Source: JBFHES01 sp041584015 (GTDB taxonomy: Bacteria > Bacteroidota > Bacteroidia > Bacteroidales > M50B96). From it: DNA of 7,846 bases. Position numbers and translations under genes: made by a program. Positions 1-6,860 of this stretch are shown here, piece by piece. Below the pieces are notes generated by a model. That model ran no database searches and had not been told where the DNA came from. It was given only the letters and a program-made list of their open reading frames with translations. Position 1 is the first letter of the stretch. Every line of letters begins with the position of its first letter. The stretch is taken from NCBI GenBank assembly GCA_041584015.1, contig JBFHES010000215.1, positions 1 to 7,846 of the forward strand, given 5' to 3'.

Positions 1-317
1 ATTCCATATGATGCTTTCTTAGGATCAATTACCTGAAGGTATAAAATACCGTCGACCTCTACCGAGATATTATCGCGTGTAATACAGGTTTGCGACGCCA
101 CATCAATTGCCTGCTCTTTAAGCGTATGCTTATAGGCAATCTTATCAAAGAAAGGAATAATCATATTGAATCCTGCCATAAAGGTGGTTTTATACTTTCC
201 CAAACGCTCTACAATGTACGCCTGACGCTGCGGAACAACTTTAACTGTTGTTAATAATAGTATTAAGGCAAAAAGAATTAAGCCAATAATTACGATGGTG
301 TTTGATGATACTTCCAT
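1..317 (-). CDS. Stomatin/paraslipin (SPFH, band 7) membrane protein, N-terminal part
   Basis: The gene starts at the ATG complementary to 315-317 and runs off the left edge, leaving 105 complete codons of a protein that is usually about 300 residues long. Residues 7-24 form one hydrophobic N-terminal membrane anchor. The SPFH domain follows, with features typical of the paraslipin/QmcA (SLP-2) branch: VPQRQAYIVERLGKY at 28-42, IPFFDKIAYKHTLKEQAID at about 54-72, QTCITRDN at 76-83 and VEVDGILYLQVIDPKKASYG at 86-105. Family knowledge: these proteins form large ring or cage oligomers at membrane microdomains, often with FtsH-type proteases, and support membrane protein quality control. The NfeD-like gene lies 10 bases upstream on the same strand, the usual partnership (E. 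coli ybbJ-qmcA), so the two are probably co-transcribed and co-translated. The family call is firm; the exact cellular role in this organism is inferred. Confidence 0.93.
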   Translation of the reverse strand, partial: MEVSSNTIVIIGLILFALILLLTTVKVVPQRQAYIVERLGKYKTTFMAGFNMIIPFFDKIAYKHTLKEQAIDVASQTCITRDNISVEVDGILYLQVIDPKKASYG

Positions 318-327
318 GTTTTTAAAT

Positions 328-774
328 TTATCTAGGTTTTACAATTAGTTGAATACTTTCCTTACCAATGATTATTACATCCTGATCCTTTTCAATAGGT
401 TCTTCTGACCGGGCACCCCAAGCAGCTCCTTTAAACAGGACCTTTCCTTTACCATTTTTAAAATCGATATCAGCCACTGCTGTTTTACCAATAAACTCAT
501 CCTCCAAGGAGGCCGGATTTACTTCATCCTTAAAGAATCGGTTCTTTAAACTATTCCTTAGCAATGCTAATAATGTGAGTGATACGGCCAAGAAAATAGC
601 TAATTGATAATTGATTCCCATTTCAGGAAATGCAAGCGCAACCAGTGAAGCAACCCAGGCACCAAGCCCAAAGAAAAAGATGATTAAACCTGGCACAACC
701 AGTTCTAGCAAAAGCAAGAGCAGGCCAAAAAGAAACCAAATTAAAGAGGGGTTTGTAAATAAGTCGTTCAGCAT
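328..774 (-). CDS. Short NfeD-like membrane protein (partner of the stomatin homologue)
   Basis: This 148-residue protein has three hydrophobic segments, roughly residues 10-27, 28-50 and 57-73, followed by a soluble C-terminal OB-fold-like NfeD domain at about 93-147. The domain shows the family pattern: GKTAVADIDF at 96-105, GKGKVLFKGAAWGARSE at 108-124 with the hallmark G-x-x-W-x-A, and DQDVIIIGKESIQLIV at 130-145. There is no N-terminal ClpP-like serine protease domain, so it is the short class (like E. coli YbbJ) and not a full NfeD protease. Known role of the family: it pairs with stomatin/SPFH proteins, its OB domain probably contacting the SPFH complex at the cytoplasmic or periplasmic face. 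The stop lies 10 bases before the stomatin start, which indicates an operon. The start ATG is complementary to 772-774; no clear Shine-Dalgarno is seen, as usual for Bacteroidota. Confidence 0.93.
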   Translation of the reverse strand: MLNDLFTNPSLIWFLFGLLLLLLELVVPGLIIFFFGLGAWVASLVALAFPEMGINYQLAIFLAVSLTLLALLRNSLKNRFFKDEVNPASLEDEFIGKTAVADIDFKNGKGKVLFKGAAWGARSEEPIEKDQDVIIIGKESIQLIVKPR

Positions 775-901
775 AGGATTTAATATTTAGTGATTAATGA
801 TTGTGAACTTGAAACCAGACTATCGAAGCCACCTTTTATTACAGCATTCAAGTAGTATACCCATCAGTTTGTCTAAAGATAAATGAAAAAACCTAAACCG
901 A

Positions 902-919
902 AGCTGCTGCTCAGCAGCT
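902..919 (-). other. Perfect 7-bp hairpin followed by a T-rich stretch (possible second terminator)
   Basis: On the minus strand the sequence reads AGCTGCT-GAGC-AGCAGCT, a perfect 7-bp stem with a 4-base loop. It is followed by TCGGTTTAGGTTTTTTC. The T run begins about 10 bases after the stem, which is too far for a textbook intrinsic terminator. It lies about 80 bases beyond the main hairpin after rnr and about 130 bases ahead of the NfeD-like gene. It could be a back-up terminator for rnr transcripts or an element near the NfeD promoter; the sequence alone does not decide. Confidence 0.3.
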
Positions 920-998
920 AGCCTTTCTACAGATGCGTTACGGATAAAAATTGAACTTCATGAAAGGAAAGAATTCATAAACTAAAGAGATACGCTAC

Positions 999-1056
999 TA
1001 AACACAAAACCACAAGTATTCCTGCAGCTGCATGGAACCTTATGGCTTTGTGTTTA
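999..1056 (-). terminator. Long imperfect hairpin after rnr, probable terminator or 3' stabiliser
   Basis: The hairpin starts 33 bases past the rnr stop. On the minus strand the outer stem TAAACACAAA / TTTGTGTTTA is a perfect 10 bp. It continues with CCA/TGG, AAG/CTT and TTCC/GGAA around an apical palindrome TGCAGCTGCA. The two positions that would be A/C mismatches on the plus strand become G-U wobbles in minus-strand RNA, so the fold favours the rnr transcript. The 3' arm ends TGGTTTTGTGTTTAG, a U-rich tail that can pair with the A-rich 5' arm, a layout typical of intrinsic terminators. Termination is inferred; the structure itself is read directly. Confidence 0.62.
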
Positions 1057-1089
1057 ACTATAAAAATTTAACAATTGAAACCAGGAAAA

Positions 1090-3249
1090 CTAGTCCTTTA
1101 CCAATCGCATATCAATTTGTTTCTTCACCAAGTCGGTGCGTGCAATCTCTACTTTTAGTTTGTCGCCTAATTGATATTTGGCACCAGTATTATGCCCTGT
1201 TATACAGTATTCGGTTTCGTCAAAAACATAAAAATCATCGTCCATTTCACGCATAGGAATCATGCCTTCTACTTTGTTATTTTCCAACTCAACAAAAATA
1301 CCCCAATCGGTAACGCCACTAATAATACCATTGAATACCTGACCAACTTTATCTTGCATATATTCCACCTGCTTAAACTTTATGGATGCCCGCTCGGCCA
1401 AAGCAGCCCGTTGCTCCATGTCCGATGAATGTCCACATAGTTCTTCGAACTTATGTTCATCTTTCGAGCCTTCATCATTTAAATAAGCGGTTAACAAGCG
1501 ATGCACCATCATATCAGGATAACGACGAATTGGAGATGTAAAGTGAGAATAGTGATCGAAGGCCAAACCATAATGCCCAATATTTTTTGTTGAATACTTT
1601 GCTTTAGCCATGGTCCGAACCGCAAGGGTTTCTATTAAGTTCTGCTCCGATTTCCCTACAACCTGATCGAGCACACCGTTAATAGCTTGCGATGAGATAA
1701 CACCCTTGGATGTACCTAAAGAGTAGCCAAATCTCTGGATAAAACTGGCAAAGTTTGACAATCGCTCCGGATCTGGTTTGTCATGAATGCGGTATACAAA
1801 TGTTTTGGCCTTTTTGCCCTTGGCAACCTTGCCAATTTTCTCTGCAACTTTACGATTAGCCAACAACATAAATTCTTCAATCAAGCGGTTGGTATCACCG
1901 TGCTCTTTAAAGAATACACCAAGTGGCGCACCTTTATCATCCAACTTAAATTTAACTTCAACCCTATCAAAAGAAATTGCTCCTTTATTAAAGCGCTCCG
2001 AGCGGATACTCTTCGCCATATTGTTAAGTAAATCCAACTCATCAAAATAAATTCCCTCACGCTTATCTAATATTTCCTGCGCTTCCTGATATGTAAAACG
2101 CTTGTTAGAATTGATGATCGTTCTACCAAACCATTCTCCTACGACCTTAGCATCTTCGGTAATTTCAAAAACGGCACTGTAGCACAATTTCTCCTCATTC
2201 GGACGAAGCGAACAAATAAAATTTGACAAACGTTCCGGCAACATTGGCACCACTCTATCTACCAAATAAACAGAGGTAGCCCGCTCAACGGCCTCTCTTT
2301 CAACAAGCGAATCTAAGTCTATGTAATGAGTTACATCGGCAATATGCACTCCAACTTCCCAATTACCATTTTCCAGCTTCTGTAACGAAAGGGCATCATC
2401 AAAATCCTTTGCATCTTCAGGGTCTATGGTAAATGTAGTAATATCTCTAAAATCTCTCCGGCGCTTTATTTCGGCGCTTGTAATTTCTGAGGAGATTGAT
2501 TCAGCATCCTTATCTACCCGCTCAGGGAAATGATGCGGCAATTGAAACTCAGCAAGTATGGCATGCATTTCGGCATTATTCTCGCCGGCCTTGCCCAGGA
2601 CTTCCACAATTTCACCAACCGGATTTTTAGCTTTACCGGTCCAATCGGTAATCTTTACAATTACACGATCACCATTTTTCGCCTTCCCCAGCTCACCTGA
2701 TGGAATAAAAATATCGTAAGGCATATTTTTGCTATCTGGTGTTACAAAGGCATAATTAAACACCTTCTCAATGGTTCCAACAAAGGTTTCACGCGAACGC
2801 TTAATAACCTCAACAACCTCACCTTCTGCTTTACTTCGCTTCCGACGTGCATGAACGTAAACTTTCACCTCATCGCCATGTAAGGCATTTTTCAAATTCT
2901 CCTTACTCACAAATACATCTTCAAGCACATCGTCTGATATAATATAAGCCGAGCCCCAGTTGGTTAAATCAACCTTACCGGTAATATAAGCGCCTTTAGA
3001 ATGATACTGAAACTTTCCACGCTGAGTCTCTTTTAAAAACCCAGCATCTTTTAGTTCAAACAATACCGTATTGATTAATCTGCGTGTATCTTCGCTTTTA
3101 ATATCTAACAAACGCGCAAGCTGCTTGTAATTAAATCCTTTTGATGGCTCTTTCGAAAACACATCGGCAACCTTAGTTGTAAGTTGCTTTTTATTAAGTG
3201 GTTTGCGGCTTTTACCGCTCTGGTTCTTCTTTCCTGGTTTTCTTCCCAT
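1090..3249 (-). CDS. rnr: Ribonuclease R (RNase II/RNB family 3'-5' exoribonuclease)
   Basis: This 719-residue protein digests RNA processively from the 3' end in the cytoplasm, including structured RNA, and in the family takes part in rRNA and tmRNA-linked quality control and mRNA decay. Visible domains: a basic N-terminus (1-21, rich in Lys/Arg), a winged-helix domain (about 22-85), two cold-shock/OB domains (about 86-150 and 155-220), the RNB catalytic domain (about 262-590) and a C-terminal S1 domain (about 634-717). The catalytic motif TIDPEDAKDFDDA places the metal-binding aspartates at D276, D282, D284 and D285, matching D272, D278, D280 and D281 of the E. coli enzyme. The late RNB motif HYSHFTSPIRRYPD is at 566-579. 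The protein ends right after S1 and lacks the long lysine-rich tail of the 813-residue E. coli protein; the basic N-terminus may compensate. The gene is divergent from cysS and is followed by a strong hairpin. Confidence 0.97.
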   Translation of the reverse strand: MGRKPGKKNQSGKSRKPLNKKQLTTKVADVFSKEPSKGFNYKQLARLLDIKSEDTRRLINTVLFELKDAGFLKETQRGKFQYHSKGAYITGKVDLTNWGSAYIISDDVLEDVFVSKENLKNALHGDEVKVYVHARRKRSKAEGEVVEVIKRSRETFVGTIEKVFNYAFVTPDSKNMPYDIFIPSGELGKAKNGDRVIVKITDWTGKAKNPVGEIVEVLGKAGENNAEMHAILAEFQLPHHFPERVDKDAESISSEITSAEIKRRRDFRDITTFTIDPEDAKDFDDALSLQKLENGNWEVGVHIADVTHYIDLDSLVEREAVERATSVYLVDRVVPMLPERLSNFICSLRPNEEKLCYSAVFEITEDAKVVGEWFGRTIINSNKRFTYQEAQEILDKREGIYFDELDLLNNMAKSIRSERFNKGAISFDRVEVKFKLDDKGAPLGVFFKEHGDTNRLIEEFMLLANRKVAEKIGKVAKGKKAKTFVYRIHDKPDPERLSNFASFIQRFGYSLGTSKGVISSQAINGVLDQVVGKSEQNLIETLAVRTMAKAKYSTKNIGHYGLAFDHYSHFTSPIRRYPDMMVHRLLTAYLNDEGSKDEHKFEELCGHSSDMEQRAALAERASIKFKQVEYMQDKVGQVFNGIISGVTDWGIFVELENNKVEGMIPMREMDDDFYVFDETEYCITGHNTGAKYQLGDKLKVEIARTDLVKKQIDMRLVKD

Positions 3250-3262
3250 TACTATTGTTTTT

Positions 3263-3278
3263 ATCTATCCCAATAGAT
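3263..3278 (-). other. Small hairpin in the rnr leader
   Basis: The minus strand reads ATCTAT-TGGG-ATAGAT, a perfect 6-bp AT-rich stem with a four-base loop. It ends 13 bases before the rnr ATG, inside the leader expected if the promoter at 3292-3326 is real. It is weak, and could simply be chance in AT-rich DNA or could modulate ribosome access. Confidence 0.25.
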
Positions 3279-3291
3279 TTATTCTAATGAT

Positions 3292-3326
3292 GAAAGATAG
3301 CAAACAATTCACTTAAAAGCCTCAAA
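3292..3326 (-). promoter_or_regulatory. Candidate rnr promoter (Bacteroidota type)
   Basis: On the minus strand a TATCTTTC box (complement of 3292-3299) matches the Bacteroidota -7 consensus TAnnTTTG at all but the last base. A TTTG (complement of 3323-3326) lies 23 bases upstream, at the long end of the accepted -33/-7 spacing. Transcription would start near 3286, giving a leader of about 37 bases. The second half of the call is weak. Confidence 0.35.
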
Positions 3327-3469
3327 CGAACCTTCAAATTACAATATCTTATCAACCAAACAAACAGCACCAAAGTACTATATATTAGAGCTGTGCCGTT
3401 ATCAACATGTCCATGATTCTACATTAGCTTTATTAGTAGAAATAGAACAATATCAGCAAAAATTATTTT

Positions 3470-3477
3470 TACCTTTG
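3470..3477 (+). promoter_or_regulatory. Candidate cysS operon promoter, perfect -7 box
   Basis: TACCTTTG matches the Bacteroidota primary-sigma -7 consensus TAnnTTTG exactly. It ends 30 bases before the ATG at 3508, a typical short leader. No TTTG is present at the expected -33 position, where the sequence is AT-rich. The box overlaps the TTG codon at 3475, so that codon would lie upstream of the transcript start and cannot be the translation start if this promoter is used. Confidence 0.6.
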
Positions 3478-3507
3478 AAGGCTCATAAACAGACAATTGA
3501 TATTACA

Positions 3508-4977
3508 ATGCAAAACGACTTAGTTATATACAATACGCTTTCGCGAAAAAAGGAAAAGTTCGAACCTATTAATGCACCACATGTGGGTCTTTACGTGTGT
3601 GGTCCTACTGTATACGGCGACGCTCATTTAGGTCATGCGCGCCCGGCCATAACTTTTGATTTGTTATTCAGGTACCTACGCCATTTAGACTATAAAGTGC
3701 GTTACGTGCGCAACATTACCGATGTTGGACATTTGGAAAATGATGCTGATGAAGGTGAAGATAAGATTGCAAAAAAGGCACGCCTTGATCAATTGGAGCC
3801 CATGGAGGTAGTGCAGCACTTCGCCGACAGATATCACGAAAACATGGACGACCTAAATGTATTGAAGCCAAGCATTGAACCTCGGGCATCGGGTCATATT
3901 ATTGAGCAGCAACAAATGATCGACTCTATTTTTGACAAAGGATATGCCTACGAAAGTGATGGTTCTATCTATTTTGATGTTGAAAAATACAATCAATCAC
4001 ATAAATACGGCAAGCTCTCGGGAAGAATATTCGAAGACTGCCAAGCCAACACGCGCGAACTAGCTGGCCAATCGGAAAAAAGAAACCCAGCTGATTTTGC
4101 CCTTTGGAAAAAAGCAAAACCTGAGCACATCATGCGTTGGCCTTCTAAGTGGAGCGATGGATTCCCTGGTTGGCATTTAGAATGTTCTGCAATGAGCACC
4201 AAATATCTTGGCGAACAATTCGATATCCATGGTGGTGGCATGGACTTACTATTCCCTCATCACGAATCGGAGATTTGCCAGTCGACCATTGCAAATGGTA
4301 AGGAATCAGTTAAATACTGGATGCACAACAATATGATTACCATCAACGGACAAAAGATGGGTAAGTCATTGGGCAATTTTATCAATCTCGAAGAGTTTTT
4401 TCAAGGCAAACATGAACTACTAGAAAAAGCCTATTCGCCAATGACCGTGCGTTTTTTCATATTACAAGCACACTACCGCAGCACTGTTGACTTTTCTAAT
4501 GAAGCGCTACAAGCTTCGGAAAAAGGAATGCAGCGATTGTTAACTGCGGTTAATAATCTGTCCAAAATAAAAGCATCCGATGAGTCAACAGTTAAGGTGG
4601 CCGAGCTCGAAGCAAAATGCTACAATGCAATTAATGACGATCTTAACTCACCCGTGCTAATTTCTCATTTATTTGATGGTGTTAAGATGATCAACAACCT
4701 CATTGAGAATAAAGAAAAGATTACCAGTGCCGATCTTGATTTACTAAAGAAACTCTATACAAATTTTGTTAATGAGATATTAGGACTTAAAGACGAAGAA
4801 CAATCGGCTGGCAACGACAACAAGTTAACAGAAGTTGTAGACCTCATGTTAAATATGAGAATTGAAGCAAAAGCTAATAAGGATTGGGCAATGGCCGATA
4901 AGATTAGAGATGAACTACAGAAACTGGGCTTTGTTATTAAGGATAAAAAAGATGGTTTTGAATGGGAACTAAAATAA
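3508..4977 (+). CDS. cysS: Cysteinyl-tRNA synthetase
   Basis: This class I aminoacyl-tRNA synthetase charges tRNA-Cys with cysteine in the cytoplasm. I start it at the ATG 3508 (489 residues, the normal family length). An in-frame TTG at 3475 would add 11 residues but sits inside the -7 box. Seen in the sequence: CGPTVYGDAHLGH at 31-43 with the HIGH-type motif HLGH (40-43); zinc ligands by alignment to the E. coli enzyme C31, C226 (in WHLECSAMS), H251 and E255 (in HGGGMDLLFPHHESE); and the KMSKS loop in the form KMGKSLGN (283-290). The C-terminal helical anticodon-recognition region runs from about 330 to 489 and includes the NKDWAMADKIRDEL segment (457-470), typical of the CysS C-terminus. 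It is the first gene of a tight cluster: the next gene begins 5 bases after its stop. All catalytic elements are intact. Confidence 0.98.
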   Translation: MQNDLVIYNTLSRKKEKFEPINAPHVGLYVCGPTVYGDAHLGHARPAITFDLLFRYLRHLDYKVRYVRNITDVGHLENDADEGEDKIAKKARLDQLEPMEVVQHFADRYHENMDDLNVLKPSIEPRASGHIIEQQQMIDSIFDKGYAYESDGSIYFDVEKYNQSHKYGKLSGRIFEDCQANTRELAGQSEKRNPADFALWKKAKPEHIMRWPSKWSDGFPGWHLECSAMSTKYLGEQFDIHGGGMDLLFPHHESEICQSTIANGKESVKYWMHNNMITINGQKMGKSLGNFINLEEFFQGKHELLEKAYSPMTVRFFILQAHYRSTVDFSNEALQASEKGMQRLLTAVNNLSKIKASDESTVKVAELEAKCYNAINDDLNSPVLISHLFDGVKMINNLIENKEKITSADLDLLKKLYTNFVNEILGLKDEEQSAGNDNKLTEVVDLMLNMRIEAKANKDWAMADKIRDELQKLGFVIKDKKDGFEWELK

Positions 4978-4982
4978 GTAAC

Positions 4983-5981
4983 ATGCACCACAAGTTTCAC
5001 TATATTATTGTTTTTGCTTTTCTTTTTGCCGTTGCTTCATGCAACACGGAAAGCAAGCAAGGGCAAAAAACAACAGTTAAAAAAGCGACACCTAAAATAC
5101 AAGTACCAGAATTTAACGCCGATTCGGCATATGCTTACGTTGAAGCACAAGTTAATTTTGGACCACGCGTGCCCAATACACCTGAACATGATGCCTGTGC
5201 CAGTTACCTTGAAAACAAAATGAAAAGTTTTGGGGCAAGCGTAATTGTTCAAAAAGCAAAGGTTAAAGCTTACGACGATTCGTTTCTGCGCATGAGCAAC
5301 ATTATTGCAAGCTTTCAGCCAGAGAAGAAAAACAGGGTGATGCTATTTGCGCATTGGGATACGCGACCAGTTGCTGACTATTGTGAAGACCCTGCCCGAA
5401 GAGATGATCCAATATTAGGAGCTAATGATGGTGCAAGCGGAGTAGGTGTACTCATGGAGATTGGTCGTCAGCTGGGCATGTCGCCTTCAAATGTTGGTGT
5501 AGATATTATTTTCTTCGATGCAGAAGATTACGGCACACCTGATCATCTTGATTTACCAAGGAAAGAAGACTCGTGGTGCTTAGGCTCCCAGTACTGGTCT
5601 AGCAACATGCACCAAATGGGCTATTATCCACGCTACGGTATTTTATTAGATATGGTTGGTGCAAAAGGTGCTATGTTCTACAAAGAACAGGTTTCTATGG
5701 GATATGCTCCAGGTATTGTGAATAAGGTTTGGAACATTGCACATGAGCTTGGCTATGCATCCGTTTTTGTAAACGATCGTGGAGGTATGATTACCGATGA
5801 CCATGTATACGTGAATGCGGTTGCCGGTATTCCAGCAATAAACATCATTCAACACGATCCGGAAACGGCAACCAATTTTGGTGCATACTGGCACACGCAC
5901 GACGACAACCTTGATGTTATCGACAAAACAACTTTGAAAATGGTTGGACATACAGTAATTACCACCGTTTACAGAGAGTAA
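4983..5981 (+). CDS. M28-family zinc lipoprotein, probable glutaminyl-peptide cyclotransferase (type II)
   Basis: This 332-residue protein is probably exported and lipid-anchored. Residues 1-19 are a signal peptide ending in the lipobox VASC, with C20 as the lipidated cysteine. A short linker (21-40) leads to an M28 alpha/beta zinc-hydrolase fold. Key motifs: LFAHWDTRPVAD (121-132), GANDGASGVG (146-155), IIFFDAEDYG (175-184), ILLDMVGA (220-227) and YWHTHDDNLDVID (302-314). By comparison with human glutaminyl cyclase, D149, D182 and H304 should bind zinc and E181 and D223 should be catalytic. Only one zinc is expected, as in cyclases and unlike two-zinc M28 aminopeptidases. The reaction would convert N-terminal Gln to pyroglutamate on exported proteins; animal-type enzymes of this kind are known in Bacteroidota. 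An aminopeptidase role is the alternative. I use ATG 4983 rather than the upstream ATG at 4962, because the upstream one overlaps cysS and adds residues before the signal peptide. The spacing to cysS is 5 bases and to the next gene 1 base. Confidence 0.88.
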   Translation: MHHKFHYIIVFAFLFAVASCNTESKQGQKTTVKKATPKIQVPEFNADSAYAYVEAQVNFGPRVPNTPEHDACASYLENKMKSFGASVIVQKAKVKAYDDSFLRMSNIIASFQPEKKNRVMLFAHWDTRPVADYCEDPARRDDPILGANDGASGVGVLMEIGRQLGMSPSNVGVDIIFFDAEDYGTPDHLDLPRKEDSWCLGSQYWSSNMHQMGYYPRYGILLDMVGAKGAMFYKEQVSMGYAPGIVNKVWNIAHELGYASVFVNDRGGMITDDHVYVNAVAGIPAINIIQHDPETATNFGAYWHTHDDNLDVIDKTTLKMVGHTVITTVYRE

Positions 5982-5982
5982 T

Positions 5983-6786
5983 ATGAGACGAAGTTTGCAC
6001 ATAGGCCTTTTTATTATTCTGATATTCATGCAGAATTATAAAAGCCATTCGCAAACACCAGCGGTGAATAAATACCCAATTGCCGCCGAATCATTTCAGA
6101 TTGATCATTTGAATAATATTTATGCTATTTCAAGCTCTACTGTATCAAAGTATGATGCAGCTGGCAAATTGCTTTATGAATATTCAAATCCGCAAGCCGG
6201 AAACATAACAACTGTTGATGTTAGCGATCCGCTCAGAATTCTGTGCTTTTTCGAAGATCAGAATGAGCTGCTCGTTTTAAATCAGCAACTGGCGCTTATT
6301 GCCGGCCCCTTTTATTTCGACGATTTAGACATTTTTAATGTTGCTGCTATTTGTGCCACAAGCTATAATCGCTTTTGGGTGTTCGACTCGCAGAATTTCA
6401 AACTGGTGCAATTCAACCAACAATTATCAATTTCGCAACAAGGCACATCGCTATCCAGCATTCTGAACGATGACGATTTACCAATCCAATTGGTTGACAA
6501 CAACAACCTGTTATACCTGAACATAAAATCAAAAGGCATATTAGTTTTCGATCAATTTGGAACCTACATTAAAACCATTCCTATTAAAGACATTTTGCAT
6601 TTCTCTGTCTCCAAAGACAAGCTGGTTGCACAGAGAAGTAATCGAGAAATCATAAGCTACTCATTAAAGACATTTGATCAAGAGCAGCATGAATTCGACC
6701 TGCCAAACAATATTTCGTTCACCCAATATATTAATAAACAACTGTATATTTCCGACAAGCAGTATATTTATAAATACCACCTGTAG
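5983..6786 (+). CDS. Secreted beta-propeller-like protein of unknown function
   Basis: I do not recognise a named family. The 267-residue protein has a signal peptide: a basic MRRS start, a hydrophobic core at 8-16, and a likely signal peptidase I site at SHS|Q (after S23), so the mature protein would begin with Gln24. There is no lipobox cysteine. The rest is beta-rich and falls into about six loosely repeated units of 30-40 residues, each with a pattern like L-Y-x-x then V-x-x-[FY]-[DN]. Examples are NNIYAISSSTVSKYDAAGKL (44-63), NELLVLNQQLALIAG (94-108), NRFWVFDSQNFKLVQFN (129-145), NNLLYLNIKSKGILVFDQFG (174-193), DKLVAQRSNREIISYSLKTF (212-231) and KQLYISDKQYIYKYHL (252-267). This suggests a small beta-propeller, often a binding scaffold rather than an enzyme. 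It starts 1 base after the M28 stop, so translation is probably coupled. A periplasmic or outer-membrane role is inferred. Confidence 0.85.
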   Translation: MRRSLHIGLFIILIFMQNYKSHSQTPAVNKYPIAAESFQIDHLNNIYAISSSTVSKYDAAGKLLYEYSNPQAGNITTVDVSDPLRILCFFEDQNELLVLNQQLALIAGPFYFDDLDIFNVAAICATSYNRFWVFDSQNFKLVQFNQQLSISQQGTSLSSILNDDDLPIQLVDNNNLLYLNIKSKGILVFDQFGTYIKTIPIKDILHFSVSKDKLVAQRSNREIISYSLKTFDQEQHEFDLPNNISFTQYINKQLYISDKQYIYKYHL

Positions 6787-6802
6787 ATTTCAAAAATGCA
6801 TC

Positions 6803-6823
6803 ATATCTGTATAGATATTTTTT
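6803..6823 (+). terminator. Weak AT-rich hairpin with T run after the cysS operon
   Basis: ATATCT-GTAT-AGATAT is a perfect 6-bp stem with a 4-base loop, followed directly by TTTTT and then G. It begins 16 bases after the stop of the propeller gene, the right place for an operon terminator. The stem has a single G-C pair, so it is probably inefficient, and some read-through into the kinase gene is likely. It abuts a possible kinase promoter. Confidence 0.4.
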
Positions 6824-6824
6824 G

Positions 6825-6831
6825 TATTTTG
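6825..6831 (+). promoter_or_regulatory. Possible kinase promoter (-7-like box)
   Basis: TATTTTG resembles the -7 consensus TAnnTTTG but is one base short in the spacer. Its last G lies 29 bases before the kinase ATG at 6861, nearly the same distance as for the cysS box (30 bases). No convincing -33 TTTG is present. An alternative overlapping box is TATTTTTTG at 6816-6824. Confidence 0.3.
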
Positions 6832-6860
6832 GTCTTCCTCAATTTTAAAAAATAATAATT

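Larger units (their letters stand above)
775..1089. other. Gene-free region between rnr and the NfeD-like gene
   Basis: These 315 bases separate two minus-strand genes. The end next to rnr holds a long hairpin (999-1056) and the middle a shorter perfect one (902-919), both listed separately. I find no credible coding sequence on either strand. The promoter of the NfeD-stomatin pair should lie in the left half. The only -7-like box on the minus strand is TATCTTTA (complement of 874-881), one base off TAnnTTTG, with no good -33 TTTG at the usual distance, so I do not call it. Confidence 0.6.

Noticed and set aside
283..300. Shine-Dalgarno sites for the genes in this window
   Set aside because: I looked ahead of each start codon and found no consistent AGGAGG-type site; AT-rich leaders are normal in Bacteroidota.
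874..881. -7-like box TATCTTTA on the minus strand as promoter of the NfeD-stomatin pair
   Set aside because: It is one base off consensus with no matching -33 element, and it lies about 100 bases from the start codon, so the support is too thin for a feature.
1032..1428. Plus-strand frames of 74 and 85 codons opposite the end of rnr
   Set aside because: Both overlap the well-conserved S1 and RNB coding region on the other strand and show no recognisable protein features.
5646..6029. 127-codon minus-strand frame opposite the M28 gene
   Set aside because: It lies antisense to strongly conserved M28 motifs, has a cysteine- and isoleucine-rich composition typical of a shadow frame, and shows no domain.
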